A model generated the notes under the pieces. That model was given only the letters and a program-made list of their open reading frames with translations. It searched no databases and had not been told where the DNA came from. The translations under genes were made by a program, and so were the position numbers. Source: an uncultured Clostridia bacterium (GTDB lineage Bacteria > Bacillota > Clostridia > Christensenellales > Borkfalkiaceae). From it: a stretch of 64,000 nucleotides of DNA. Every line of letters begins with the position of its first letter. Position 1 is the first letter of the stretch. Shown one piece after another: positions 53,182-62,262 of the stretch. The stretch lies in assembly GCA_944367535.1 (NCBI GenBank), contig CALVWQ010000005.1:21533-85532 (forward strand). Direction: 5' to 3'.

Positions 53182-54612
53182 TCAGTACGCCCTCGCGAAA
53201 ATGACGTTATGTTTTGCGGGTTTTCCGCATATTGCGCAGCGATCGGGTATACCCTCCTCGTCACACATGACTCGCGCCGTGGCGGCGGCGTATTCTTTTA
53301 CTTTATCTTCACACTCACGGCAGCCGCACCAGCCGGCCTTAACGAAATTTTTCCCATCTACGCCTTTAAGTATACCGTCGAGACTGTCTGCGTGCACGAT
53401 TTTTTTGTCGCGACGCTCGCGCGAGAGAGTCAGCATGTCTTTCTGAACCGTTTCGAGAAGAGATACCACTCTATTTAAGAGTTCGCCGAAGGGTACGGTG
53501 CTCTTTTCGAGAGTATCGCGGCGCATTATCACCGCATGACCCGCTTCGAGGTCACGAGGACCTATTTCCACCCTCAGCGGAACGCCTTTCATTTCCCATT
53601 CGTTGAATTTACGTCCCGGGCTCATGTCGCGCATATCGGTATTTGCGCGTATTCCCGCGGCGACGAGCATATCTTCTATCTCTTTCGCCTTCTCGTTCAC
53701 GCCGCCTTTATGCGCGGCAACGGGAATAATTATTACCTGAACGGGTGCGACTTTCGGCGGCAGCACCAGCCCGCGCTGGTCGCCGTGAGCCATTATTATA
53801 GCGCCTATAAGCCTCGTCGAGACTCCCCAGCTGGTAGAATATCCGTATTTGAGTTTTCCGTCTTTATCCAAAAATTTTATATCGAAAGCCTTGGAAAAGT
53901 TCTGTCCGAAATAATGCGACGTACCGGCCTGCAAACTCTTGCCGTCCAACATCATAGCCTCCATTCCGAAGGTTGCGAGCCCGCCCGCGAATTTTTCCTT
54001 TTCGGTCTTTCTGCCCGTTATTACGGGTATGGCGAGCGTTTCTTCCGCGAAGTCCTTATATACGCCGAGCATACGGAGCGTTTCTTCCATAGCCTCCTCT
54101 TCGGTGGCGTGAACGGTATGCCCCTCCTGCCAGAGAAATTCGCTCGTCCTCAAAAACGGACGGGTGGTTTTTTCCCAGCGCACAACGTTTGCCCACTGAT
54201 TTATGAGTATCGGCAAATCTCTGTACGAAGAAAGCCACTTTGCATACATATGTCCTATTATCGTCTCGCTCGTGGGGCGCACGATGAGAGGCTCTGCGAG
54301 TTTTTCGCCGCCCGCATGCGTAACCACCGCAACTTCGGGCGCAAACCCCTCCACGTGTTCCGCTTCCTTTTTAAGAAAACTTTCGGGTATGAACATGGGA
54401 AAATACGCGTTCTTCACCCCCGTTTTCCTGAACCTTTCGTCGAGGTCTTTTTGAATATTTTCCCAAATGGCATATCCGTAAGGCCTTATGACCATCGTGC
54501 CCTTTACGGGTCCGTAGTCAACGAGTTCCGTCTTTATTACGACGTCGGTATACCACTGCGCGAAATTTTCGTTTATGTCCGCTACTTCTTTGACGAATTG
54601 TTTTTCTTCCAT
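53182..54612 (-). CDS. proS: Prolyl-tRNA synthetase (type 3, archaeal/eukaryote-like)
   Basis: 476 residues from ATG 54612 (GGAG six to seven bases upstream; seven extra codons in the frame lack support). Class II motifs: motif 2-like LRTSEFLWQEGHTVHATEEEA, LIVRPTSETIIGHM, and VIIIPVAAHKGG in the anticodon-binding region. The C-terminal zinc-binding domain has GWCGCREC and DRCAICGKPAKHN. It lacks the bacterial editing insertion, the form common in many Clostridia. Divergent from tkt. Confidence 0.96.
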   Translation of the reverse strand: MEEKQFVKEVADINENFAQWYTDVVIKTELVDYGPVKGTMVIRPYGYAIWENIQKDLDERFRKTGVKNAYFPMFIPESFLKKEAEHVEGFAPEVAVVTHAGGEKLAEPLIVRPTSETIIGHMYAKWLSSYRDLPILINQWANVVRWEKTTRPFLRTSEFLWQEGHTVHATEEEAMEETLRMLGVYKDFAEETLAIPVITGRKTEKEKFAGGLATFGMEAMMLDGKSLQAGTSHYFGQNFSKAFDIKFLDKDGKLKYGYSTSWGVSTRLIGAIIMAHGDQRGLVLPPKVAPVQVIIIPVAAHKGGVNEKAKEIEDMLVAAGIRANTDMRDMSPGRKFNEWEMKGVPLRVEIGPRDLEAGHAVIMRRDTLEKSTVPFGELLNRVVSLLETVQKDMLTLSRERRDKKIVHADSLDGILKGVDGKNFVKAGWCGCRECEDKVKEYAAATARVMCDEEGIPDRCAICGKPAKHNVIFARAY

Positions 54613-54665
54613 ATCAATCTCCGTGCATAACAAGCCACTATATAATATATATTAACTGCTTTATA

Positions 54666-54694
54666 ATTAAAGCACAGGGAAGTGATTATGTCAA
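54666..54694 (-). promoter_or_regulatory. proS promoter
   Basis: TTGACA (54694-54689) and TTTAAT (54671-54666), 17-bp spacer, about 54 bp before the ATG. Confidence 0.65.
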
Positions 54695-54745
54695 GTTATT
54701 TAGTATTTTTTTATTTCAATTTACACAAAAAGACTTGAAAAAGGC

Positions 54746-54774
54746 TTGAAAATAACGATTATTTGCTATATAAT
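54746..54774 (+). promoter_or_regulatory. tkt promoter
   Basis: TTGAAA (54746-54751) and a perfect TATAAT (54769-54774), 17-bp spacer. It leaves a leader of about 105 bases before the ATG at 54889, longer than needed for the ribosome site. Confidence 0.75.
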
Positions 54775-54888
54775 ATAAATATCGCGGCGAAACGTGTCGC
54801 GGCGGGCAACTAAAAGGCTGACCGAAAGAAACTCTACTCAGACCGAATCTGATTAAACCGCCGCAACGAACGCAACATGGAGGAAATT

Positions 54889-56862
54889 ATGGAAGACATC
54901 AGACAACTTACAATCAATGCAGTCAGGGTTCTCTCGGCGGAAGCCATACAGAAAGCCAATTCCGGCCATCCCGGAATGCCGCTCGGCGCCGCTCCGATAG
55001 GATATGCGGCATTCACCAACATGACTTTCAATCCGAAAGACACTTCTTTCGACAATCGTGACAGATTCGTCCTTTCGGCGGGACATGCCTCGATGCTCGA
55101 TTATTCTCTTTATTATCTTTTCGGATTCGGACTTACCAAAGAAGATTTAATGAACTTCCGCCAACTCGGCGCGCGTACGGCGGGACATCCCGAATACGGA
55201 GTATGCCCGGGCGTCGAAACGAGCACCGGTCCGCTCGGACAGGGAATCGCAAACGCAGTCGGCATGGCAATAGCCGAGAATTATCTCGCGGAAAAGTTTA
55301 ACAAAGACGGATTTCCGGTCGTTGACCATTACACCTATGCCATTTGCGGCGACGGCTGCATGCAGGAGGGCATAGAAAATGAAGCGGCGTCTCTCGCGGG
55401 CGCGCTCGGACTCGGAAAACTCATAGTTTTTTACGACGACAATGACATAACAATAGAGGGCAGCACCGATATAACCTTTACGGAAGATGTAGGAAAACGC
55501 CACGAAGCTCTCGGCTGGCAGGTCATAAAAGTAAAGGACGCCAACGACGTCGCAGCTCTCAACCGCGCCATAAAGAAAGCGAAAGCCGAAACGCTCAAAC
55601 CCTCTCTCATAATTGTCAAATCGGTCATTGGATACGGTTCTCCCCTCGCGGGAAAAGCGAGCTGCCACGGCGCGCCGCTCGGCGAGGACAACCTCGCCGC
55701 GCTCAAAAAAGAACTCGGTTGGGATTACGCTCCGTTCGAAGTGCCCGAAGAAGTATTTAAGCATTGCAAGAAATTCGCAGGTAAGGGCAGACGTGCCGAA
55801 AAGGCATGGAAGGAAATGTTTAAGGCGTATTCGGAAAAATACCCGGAACTCGCCAAAGAATATATCGCGTGGAAGAAAAGAGAACTTCCCGACCTCAAAA
55901 ATATCGACGAACTCTGGCAGTTTGAAAAAGACGATGCTTCGAGAGGTTACGGTGCGACCGTTTTAAACAAACTCGCAAATTATATACCCTTCCTTATCGG
56001 CGGAAGCGCAGACCTCGCGCCCGCAAACAAGTCCAACATAAAATCGCGCGGCAATTACGAAGCCGGCGACAAGAGCGGCTCGAATATGCATTTCGGCATA
56101 CGCGAACACGCCATGGCGGCAATCTGCAACGGCATATATCTGCACGGAGGTCTGCTCCCCTATTGCGCCACTTTCGCGGTATTCTCAGATTATATGAAAA
56201 ACGCAATGCGTATGTCGGCTTTAATGGAAATTCCGGTAACATATATACTTACTCATGACTCGATAGGCGTCGGCGAAGACGGTCCTACTCATCAGCCGAT
56301 AGAGCACCTCGCGGGACTTCGCGCAATGCCGCACATGAGAGTATACAGACCCGCCGACGGCAGAGAAACCGCTGCCGCTTGGATTTCCGCGGTTACGGGC
56401 ACAGATCCCTCCTGCCTGTTCCTGTCCCGTCAGACACTTCCCATGCTCGAAGGCACGGGCAAAGACGCCTTCAAGGGCGGATATATACTTGCGGACAGCG
56501 CAAAAAAGACGCCCGACGTCATCCTTATCGCTACGGGCAGCGAAGTGAATCTCGCAGTATCGGCAAAAGCCGAGCTTATAAAAGAGGGAATCGACGCGAG
56601 AGTCGTATCAATGCCCTGCCTTGAAGACTTTGAGGCTCAATCCGCCAAATATAAAGAGAGCGTTCTCCCCTCCGCCGTGCGTGCGAGAGTGGCGGTAGAA
56701 GCGGGCTCGCCCATGTGTTGGTATAAATACGTCGGTCTTGACGGAAAGGTTTTAGGCATGGATACTTTCGGGGCCTCTGCACCTGCCAAGAAACTGTTTG
56801 AAAAATTCGGTTTCACGGTAGATAACGTCGTTGCCGCCGCAAAAGAAGTCTGCGGAAAATAA
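54889..56862 (+). CDS. tkt: Transketolase
   Basis: 657 residues from ATG 54889; the upstream ATG at 54877 is part of the GGAGG ribosome site, so the shorter form is chosen. TPP-binding [25 protein letters not shown], the [16 protein letters not shown] start, [14 protein letters not shown] and [26 protein letters not shown] are all typical. It moves two-carbon units in the non-oxidative pentose phosphate pathway. Single gene with strong promoter and terminator. Confidence 0.97.
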   Translation: MEDIRQLTINAVRVLSAEAIQKANSGHPGMPLGAAPIGYAAFTNMTFNPKDTSFDNRDRFVLSAGHASMLDYSLYYLFGFGLTKEDLMNFRQLGARTAGHPEYGVCPGVETSTGPLGQGIANAVGMAIAENYLAEKFNKDGFPVVDHYTYAICGDGCMQEGIENEAASLAGALGLGKLIVFYDDNDITIEGSTDITFTEDVGKRHEALGWQVIKVKDANDVAALNRAIKKAKAETLKPSLIIVKSVIGYGSPLAGKASCHGAPLGEDNLAALKKELGWDYAPFEVPEEVFKHCKKFAGKGRRAEKAWKEMFKAYSEKYPELAKEYIAWKKRELPDLKNIDELWQFEKDDASRGYGATVLNKLANYIPFLIGGSADLAPANKSNIKSRGNYEAGDKSGSNMHFGIREHAMAAICNGIYLHGGLLPYCATFAVFSDYMKNAMRMSALMEIPVTYILTHDSIGVGEDGPTHQPIEHLAGLRAMPHMRVYRPADGRETAAAWISAVTGTDPSCLFLSRQTLPMLEGTGKDAFKGGYILADSAKKTPDVILIATGSEVNLAVSAKAELIKEGIDARVVSMPCLEDFEAQSAKYKESVLPSAVRARVAVEAGSPMCWYKYVGLDGKVLGMDTFGASAPAKKLFEKFGFTVDNVVAAAKEVCGK

Positions 56863-56921
56863 AAGAGAGCAATCCTTAAAAGTTTTCTGAACCTATATTT
56901 TTAGAAAAAAATATTTTATGA

Positions 56922-56962
56922 AAAGAGACCACCTTCGGATTTTTCCGAAGGTGTTCTCTTTA
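56922..56962 (+). terminator. tkt terminator, bidirectional
   Basis: CACCTTCGGA/TCCGAAGGTG stem, extended by AGAGA/TCTCT, with A-rich sequence before and TTTATTTA after. It can also serve the converging zinc-ribbon gene. Confidence 0.85.
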
Positions 56963-57001
56963 TTTACTTACTATCAAATTTAAATATTAAATCACAGTTT
57001 T

Positions 57002-57325
57002 TTATAAAGTAAGATAACTCGCCGCAGTGCCGTAAGTCGCCGCTACGCATGTAACGAAAACTATCGCAATTACATAGACAATGACGCCGAGTATTACGCT
57101 TACTAGCGCGCCCTTTCCCGCACTTCTCGCCCTCATCGGATATTCGTTTTTCCACACGAGATAAAGTATAAGTCCTACAATCGGTATAAAAAATCCCAAT
57201 ACTGCCCAGCCGAATCCGGAAGAATCTTCTGCTGCCGGTGCATTTCTGTTTCCCGTAGCACACCCGCATTTGGGACAAATCATCGCGTCATCCCTTATCT
57301 CGTTCCCACACTTTTTACAATACAT
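57002..57325 (-). CDS. Zinc-ribbon membrane protein
   Basis: 107 residues. MYCKKCGNEIRDDAMICPKCG is a classical zinc ribbon (two CxxC). After a short linker come two membrane helices (WAVLGFFIPIVGLILYLVW and ALVSVILGVIVYVIAIVFV). This layout is common in Bacillota as small envelope proteins without known function. The gene is divergent from an XRE regulator; a perfect palindrome covers its predicted transcription start, so repression by that regulator is likely. AGGAGG precedes the ATG. Confidence 0.85.
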   Translation of the reverse strand: MYCKKCGNEIRDDAMICPKCGCATGNRNAPAAEDSSGFGWAVLGFFIPIVGLILYLVWKNEYPMRARSAGKGALVSVILGVIVYVIAIVFVTCVAATYGTAASYLTL

Positions 57326-57340
57326 CTTTTATCCTCCTGT

Positions 57341-57371
57341 ATATAAATATCCCAATTTGGGATATTTATAT
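57341..57371. promoter_or_regulatory. Perfect 31-bp palindromic operator
   Basis: Arms ATATAAATATCCCAA (57341-57355) and TTGGGATATTTATAT (57357-57371) are exact inverted copies around one T. It covers the predicted start site of the zinc-ribbon gene and faces the adjacent XRE regulator gene. Confidence 0.75.
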
Positions 57372-57398
57372 TATACCGCATCGGTATAATGAAGTCAA
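57370..57398 (-). promoter_or_regulatory. Promoter of the zinc-ribbon gene with second palindrome
   Basis: On the minus strand TTGACT (57398-57393) and TATAAT (57375-57370) are 17 bp apart. The -10 is one arm of another inverted repeat, ATTATACCG-CAT-CGGTATAAT (57370-57390), whose other arm offers a TATAAT on the plus strand for the regulator gene. Confidence 0.7.
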
Positions 57399-57431
57399 GA
57401 AAAAACAATAAAATTTTAGAGGATTAACCGG

Positions 57432-57635
57432 ATGAGACTAAAAGAACTGAGAAAAAAGAAAAAAATATCGCAATTAAAACTCGCGATGGATTTAAACCTT
57501 AATCAAAACAGTATATCTCGCTACGAAAACGGTGAAAGAGAGGCGGACTATGCGACTCTTATCGCTTTTGCAGACTATTTTAACGTTTCCATCGATTATT
57601 TGCTTGAAAGAACCGACAATCCGAAGATGAGCTGA
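57432..57635 (+). CDS. XRE-family transcriptional regulator, 67 aa
   Basis: Single HTH_3 domain: LKELRKKKKISQLKLAMDLNL, NQNSISRYENGEREADYATL and FADYFNVSIDYLLERTDNP. GAGG stands ten bases before the ATG. No sensor domain; it probably acts as dimer on the symmetric palindrome 60 bp upstream, controlling itself and the divergent zinc-ribbon gene. Confidence 0.92.
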   Translation: MRLKELRKKKKISQLKLAMDLNLNQNSISRYENGEREADYATLIAFADYFNVSIDYLLERTDNPKMS

Positions 57636-57698
57636 GCACAAGTATTATGCGGGCTTGCCGACTTACAATACAACATTGAATTTTATATATAAATATTA

Positions 57699-57739
57699 AA
57701 ATTTCCAGCCCCGCCGGAATTCGGCGGGGCTGGAAATTT
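57699..57739. terminator. Strong bidirectional terminator
   Basis: An 18-bp perfect stem (57699-57716 with 57722-57739) with a 5-base loop lies between the convergent XRE gene and the 75-residue gene. Both ends are T/A-rich. Confidence 0.9.
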
Positions 57740-57797
57740 CTTTATATATTATTATAACTTTTTCATAAACACTAAAACTTAAAAAACATAACGAAAG

Positions 57798-58025
57798 TTA
57801 AGCTTTTGTCGCGGCAGCTTCACTTTTCGCGCTCTTTCTGCCTTTTGGTGCGGTCTTTTTTACGGCAGGTTTGCCGTTAAACGCCTTATACGCTTTATCG
57901 CAGGGATTTTCGAGTGACTTATCGCACTTTACGCAATATTCGAAAGTGCCGCAGGCGTCAGCACCCATCTCCACACTCTTTTCCCATTTGATCACATCCA
58001 ATTCTTTCTGTTTTTTTGTCAACAT
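57798..58025 (-). CDS. Small cysteine-containing basic-tailed protein
   Basis: 75 residues from ATG 58025 (GGAG upstream; the ATG at 58052 would precede the predicted transcription start). The core is VIKWEKSVEMGADACGTFEYC then VKCDKSLENPCDKAY: four cysteines (CGTFEYC, CVKC, NPC) that could bind metal. The tail is rich in K, A and P (VKKTAPKGRKSAKSEAAATK), like nucleoid proteins. Function unknown. Confidence 0.65.
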   Translation of the reverse strand: MLTKKQKELDVIKWEKSVEMGADACGTFEYCVKCDKSLENPCDKAYKAFNGKPAVKKTAPKGRKSAKSEAAATKA

Positions 58026-58054
58026 ATTTTTTTCTCCGATATATTTTTTCATAA

Positions 58055-58083
58055 ATTTTATCAGAATTTTATCGTTTTGTCAA
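58055..58083 (-). promoter_or_regulatory. Promoter of the small cysteine protein gene
   Basis: TTGACA (58083-58078) and TAAAAT (58060-58055), 17 bp apart. Start expected near 58048, which decides the gene start at 58025. Confidence 0.7.
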
Positions 58084-58139
58084 CAAACCTGAGGCTCGTA
58101 ACGGATTTTCGACAAACTAAGTGCCGTTTCGACCGATTC

Positions 58140-60020
58140 TTACGCAAGTCCCTCCTCGGCTGTTTTAAGATTCATATCGTTGAGACATTTAAGTTCGTAG
58201 AATTTTCCCTTTTTATTCATGAGTTCTTCGTATGTGCCCGTTTCCACGGCTATGCCGTTTTCCATAAATACAATCCTGTCGGCATCGCGGATAGTTGAAA
58301 GCCTGTGCGCAACTATAAAAGTAGTCCTGCCGCGAATAGAAGACGATATGGCTTTCTGAACGTGATATTCGGATATATTGTCAAGCGCACTCGTCGCCTC
58401 GTCGAGAATAAGTATCCGCGGGTTGCGGATAAGGGCGCGCGCTATGGTTATTCGCTGTTTCTGACCGCCCGAGAGTTTGTCGCCGTGCTCGCCGACGTCG
58501 GTATCGAGCCCTTGCGGCAAGTCCTTGACGAATTCGTTAAGGTTTGCCATTTCCACCGCCTTATTGAATTCTTCTTCCGAATAGCCTGACAAGCCGTACG
58601 TTATATTTTCCCTTATAGAACCGGCAAAGAGTATGCTGTTCTGCGGCACGACGGAGATAAAGTGCCGATATTCCGATAAGTTAAGGTCTTTTATGGACTT
58701 GCCGTCGATAAGAAGATCGCCTTCGGTCGGGAGTAACAGCCCAATAATAAGATTCATTATGGTCGATTTGCCGGAGCCCGACGGTCCAACTATCGCTATA
58801 CATTCGCCGGGATTCACCTTAAGGTTGAAATGCTGAACGACGTATTGAGTGGTATTGGGATATTTATAGCAAACGTCTTTAAACTCTACTTTTCCCTCTA
58901 TCGCGGGAATATCCGCTTTACCTATATTTATTTCGACATCTTTGGCGTTCATGATCTCCGAGACGGAATTTAAGGCCTCGAAGCCGCTGCCGAGTTGCGG
59001 AACCAGGTTGACAAGTCCCGACACGTAGGCGCTTATCGAAGTAAACATGGACTGATACAGCACTATATCGCCCACTCCTATAATTTTATTTAAAGCAAGT
59101 ATCGAACAGAATACAAGACAAGTCGCCGAAAGCAATGTATTCACAACCCAAGCCCATGCACCGAAGTGCGCCGTGGTCTTATCCATTTTAAGTCCGGAAC
59201 CGGTGAGTTGACGAATGGACTTTTCCACGGACATTATCTCTTTGCTCTCAAGTCCGTGTGCTTTTGTTACCGCCATCATTTCGAGCATGGTTGAAAGACG
59301 CATGCTCATACCCTCGGTTTTAAGCCTGTAATCGCGGTTGCGCATCATTACTTTTTTCCTGAAAGCGAAAGAGATTCCCACGTTACATGGTATTACCAAA
59401 AGGAAAAAGAGCGCGACGAGTCCGTTTTTATAGACCGAAATTCCCGCTGAAATAATAACGCTTAATATGTTCGGTATTATGCTGAATGCTATAAGATTAA
59501 AAAGCGTGTCGACGGAATCGGTGTCTTTAAGGAATTTAGATTGGATTTTACCCGTCTGCATATCCTTATGATAAGTTATCGAAAGACTTTGCAGCTTCCT
59601 TATGACCGAACATTTGATACCTGCACTCGTGGAACGCAGCATCTTACTTACAATGCGCCAACGCCAGACGGTGGTCGGGACGTTCTGAATTATAAGTAAA
59701 GCGAGTACGACCGAATCGATAATTATCCTGCGCCATACTGCCGCTGTAATCCCGGCTGCGGAATTTACAGCCTCGGTCGTTACATTTATTATATCCGCAG
59801 TAATCAGCGGCATTGCCCAAGTCGGCGCCGCCTGCAATATGTATACGAAAGTGGACAAAATCAGCGGCCATGCGTTCATTTTGACTATCTTTTGCAGAAA
59901 ACGACTCTTGGGCCTTCCTTTTTTGTCTGCACTTTCCGCGAAAAGATAATCGTAGTCGGGAATTACGTTATCGCTCCTTTTTAAACTTCGGGGCTTTTTA
60001 GGTTTCTCGGCAATCTCCAT
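58140..60020 (-). CDS. ABC exporter, fused permease and ATPase
   Basis: 626 residues. Six-helix type-1 exporter membrane domain (about 50-350) with TGKIQSKFLKDTDSVDTLFN, then an ATPase: Walker A GPSGSGKST, signature LSGGQKQR, Walker B ILILDEATSALD and switch His in VAHRLST. It acts as a homo- or heterodimer; no second half is adjacent, so a homodimer is likely. Substrate (lipid, peptide or drug) cannot be told. Upstream there is a promoter and a leader hairpin. Confidence 0.95.
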   Translation of the reverse strand: MEIAEKPKKPRSLKRSDNVIPDYDYLFAESADKKGRPKSRFLQKIVKMNAWPLILSTFVYILQAAPTWAMPLITADIINVTTEAVNSAAGITAAVWRRIIIDSVVLALLIIQNVPTTVWRWRIVSKMLRSTSAGIKCSVIRKLQSLSITYHKDMQTGKIQSKFLKDTDSVDTLFNLIAFSIIPNILSVIISAGISVYKNGLVALFFLLVIPCNVGISFAFRKKVMMRNRDYRLKTEGMSMRLSTMLEMMAVTKAHGLESKEIMSVEKSIRQLTGSGLKMDKTTAHFGAWAWVVNTLLSATCLVFCSILALNKIIGVGDIVLYQSMFTSISAYVSGLVNLVPQLGSGFEALNSVSEIMNAKDVEINIGKADIPAIEGKVEFKDVCYKYPNTTQYVVQHFNLKVNPGECIAIVGPSGSGKSTIMNLIIGLLLPTEGDLLIDGKSIKDLNLSEYRHFISVVPQNSILFAGSIRENITYGLSGYSEEEFNKAVEMANLNEFVKDLPQGLDTDVGEHGDKLSGGQKQRITIARALIRNPRILILDEATSALDNISEYHVQKAISSSIRGRTTFIVAHRLSTIRDADRIVFMENGIAVETGTYEELMNKKGKFYELKCLNDMNLKTAEEGLA

Positions 60021-60047
60021 AAACTGTTACCCTCTCGATAATGACAA

Positions 60048-60118
60048 AGGCTTTAACTTTTATCAAGTCAAAGCCTCTAATTCGCAATCAGTTTACCATA
60101 TAGTCAAGGTTAAGTCAA
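60048..60118 (-). promoter_or_regulatory. Promoter and leader hairpin of the ABC exporter
   Basis: TTGACT (60118-60113) and TAAACT (60095-60090), 17-bp spacer. The leader contains a 12-bp stem AGGCTTTGACTT/AAGTTAAAGCCT (60076-60065 with 60059-60048, one G-U), ending 28 bases before the ATG. It could act as attenuator or stabiliser. Confidence 0.55.
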
Positions 60119-60168
60119 TAGTTTTTTGAAAAAAGTTTTTAAAATTTTACATCGTCCGCACACGCGTC

Positions 60169-60648
60169 TTAATGTTCTGACTTCCGCAGGAAATTTCCGT
60201 CTGTCAGATAATCATAAAGGCCGCGCGTCCCGGCGACAATATCGGTAAAAGTCTTTTCAAAATCGCCCGTCCACCAAGGGTCGGCGACATCTCTTTTTAA
60301 TGGCGTATAATCCAGCATAAGAGAAATTTTACCGTCGGGGTCGCCGCCGAAAATTTTCAGCATGTCGCGGCGGTTCATCTCGTCCATACCTATTATATAA
60401 TCGTAATTATAGTAGTCCGTCTTTTTCAATCTGACGCTTCTTTTATCACTGCAATCTATACCAAGGCGTGCGAGTATTTTAACCGTACCGCGATGAACGG
60501 GATTCCCCGTTTCTTCTCCGCTCGTAGCCGCTGAGGCGATGAAGAATTGGTCTTGTTTTCCTTTTTCGGCAACAAAATCTTTCATGAGATACTCCGCCAT
60601 AGGAGAGCGGCAAATATTGCCGTAACACACAAACAGAATTTTAATCAT
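60169..60648 (-). CDS. Low-molecular-weight protein-tyrosine phosphatase
   Basis: 159 residues. The P-loop VCYGNICRSPMAEYL holds the catalytic Cys and Arg (CxxxxxR-S), and DPWW near residue 132 has the general acid Asp. Such enzymes act on phosphotyrosine proteins, in bacteria often polysaccharide-export kinases, or on arsenate if paired with thioredoxin. No kinase is nearby. 27 bp downstream of the CvpA-like gene. Confidence 0.95.
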   Translation of the reverse strand: MIKILFVCYGNICRSPMAEYLMKDFVAEKGKQDQFFIASAATSGEETGNPVHRGTVKILARLGIDCSDKRSVRLKKTDYYNYDYIIGMDEMNRRDMLKIFGGDPDGKISLMLDYTPLKRDVADPWWTGDFEKTFTDIVAGTRGLYDYLTDGNFLRKSEH

Positions 60649-60675
60649 TTTTTTGCGGTAATTTTAATTTCTACT

Positions 60676-61947
60676 TCATGCGGCAACCGTATTTTCCGCG
60701 GCCGTGCCCGCCGTTACTGACGCACCCGGGGTTTTCTCTTCCGTACCTTCCGTAATGTCCGAATTATTCCCTGACGAAGCGGATATACCGAGCAGAACTC
60801 TTATTTTATCTTTATATTCGTCGGTCGCGGATGATGACTCTATCGCCTGTTCGAATCTTTCTTTATCTTCGGCCTTTACCGTAACAAGCGATGACGTACC
60901 TAGCGAATCTATTATTATTTCGTTTTCGGCAAGCCCGCTCACTATGGTTGCAATGCTTTGGTCGCTTACCGGCTCGGTAATATTCTCGTCGGTATATTTT
61001 TCCATTTCCACAACAGCATCACCCGCAGCCGTGAAATTAACAGACTTAAAGTCAAAATCTTCGGGCAGAATGAAATCCTGTCCGCCAAGAGACGCGGAGG
61101 CCTCTTTTAAAACATCATTTAAAATTTGAGCAGAATCATCATCGAGGTCGTTTTTTATTGCATCGATTTTTCTGAAACTTTTAGCTATCGACTGTGCATT
61201 TTCCGAATTTATCCCGTTTGTGGTATCCAGCAACTGCGAAATATCCTTTATTTCGTTGCTCATATTCACCGCGGCAACTATTGCATTAGTCGCTCCTCCC
61301 AGGCTGACGGTTTTATCGCCTTCGGTCATAGTCGTCATCATCTTAAACAGAGGCGCACCCGCTGAAATATAAAACTTTCCGAGCGGCGAAGCGGTATATT
61401 CCGAAATTTTCAAATCGTATTCCATTTTTATGACTTTCTGTCCGTCCACTTCGAGGTTTGCGATTTTATCATATTCGACCACCAATCCCGTAAGAGGAAA
61501 ACAGATGACGTATGCGACAAACGCACCTTGCAAAAGTCCGAATATAAAGCCCAAAAACCTGCGTTTTTTAAGCGGATGTCTTTTAAGAAAGAGTTTTAAA
61601 AACGGGAATATTATCATCCAAGACACAATCTGAAAAACCAAAAAACACACGAGAAACAGCACGACTCCGATAATTATCCTAACAAGCGAATCTACGAGCG
61701 ACGCAATGGACGACGGCAAATCCGCAGAAGAAAGACTTGACGAAATCATTTGTTCGAGAGTCTGACCGTTTATGTCAATTCCCATGACTGTATCCGTCAG
61801 GGCGGCGCGGACAAACCACGCGCCGACAGCGCACAGTACTATTAGAAAAAATCTTAATAACGAACGCGAAAAACCGCGCGCGATTCCGAGAATTATTCCT
61901 AACAGCACGCACGCGGCGGTTATTGCGAGAATGACGATACTTACCAT
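60676..61947 (-). CDS. CvpA-family membrane protein with long C-terminal domain
   Basis: 423 residues from ATG 61947 (AAGGG ten bases upstream; an in-frame TTG at 61995 is unlikely). Four membrane helices in the first 170 residues with GIARGFSRSLLRF and GFIFGLLQGAFVAYVI fit the CvpA/colicin-V-production family. The remaining 250 residues are extracytoplasmic or cytoplasmic, helical and acidic, ending in a low-complexity T/A/G tail (ASVTAGTAAENTVAA). CvpA proteins affect envelope integrity; exact role unknown. Promoter at 62019-62047. Confidence 0.75.
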   Translation of the reverse strand: MVSIVILAITAACVLLGIILGIARGFSRSLLRFFLIVLCAVGAWFVRAALTDTVMGIDINGQTLEQMISSSLSSADLPSSIASLVDSLVRIIIGVVLFLVCFLVFQIVSWMIIFPFLKLFLKRHPLKKRRFLGFIFGLLQGAFVAYVICFPLTGLVVEYDKIANLEVDGQKVIKMEYDLKISEYTASPLGKFYISAGAPLFKMMTTMTEGDKTVSLGGATNAIVAAVNMSNEIKDISQLLDTTNGINSENAQSIAKSFRKIDAIKNDLDDDSAQILNDVLKEASASLGGQDFILPEDFDFKSVNFTAAGDAVVEMEKYTDENITEPVSDQSIATIVSGLAENEIIIDSLGTSSLVTVKAEDKERFEQAIESSSATDEYKDKIRVLLGISASSGNNSDITEGTEEKTPGASVTAGTAAENTVAA

Positions 61948-62018
61948 ATAAACTTTACCCTTACTGTTTATTTCATTAAAAAAGGTAACGGTCAACAGAT
62001 CGTTATCATTGTATGTTT

Positions 62019-62047
62019 ATTATAAATATTCCTGCCACAAAAGTCAA
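62019..62047 (-). promoter_or_regulatory. Promoter of the CvpA-like gene
   Basis: TTGACT (62047-62042) and TATAAT (62024-62019), 17-bp spacer, giving a leader of about 65 bases. Confidence 0.7.
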
Positions 62048-62095
62048 GAATTTAAAGTACGTGATACCGTATTTCCAATCTTTAACAACACAAAC

Positions 62096-62129
62096 TTTGT
62101 GGCGGGACACTTAAATATCCCGCCACAAA
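62096..62129. terminator. Strong hairpin, possible terminator after the 355-residue gene
   Basis: TTTGTGGCGGGA (62096-62107) and TCCCGCCACAAA (62118-62129) form a perfect 12-bp stem. The minus-strand trailer GTTTGTGTTG is only partly T-rich. Confidence 0.5.
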
Positions 62130-62262
62130 CAAAAAGATATCAGACTTTTGACAATCAATCTCATTTTCTTTTCCCGTCAGCCACAATTCAAAAGCATCAA
62201 CTATTTTATATTTGTAAATATAAAATCTGATAATTAAAATATATTCAACAAATAATATATGT

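Noticed and set aside
53536-54630. Plus-strand frame of 364 codons
   Set aside because: Antisense to proS; composition typical of a shadow frame.
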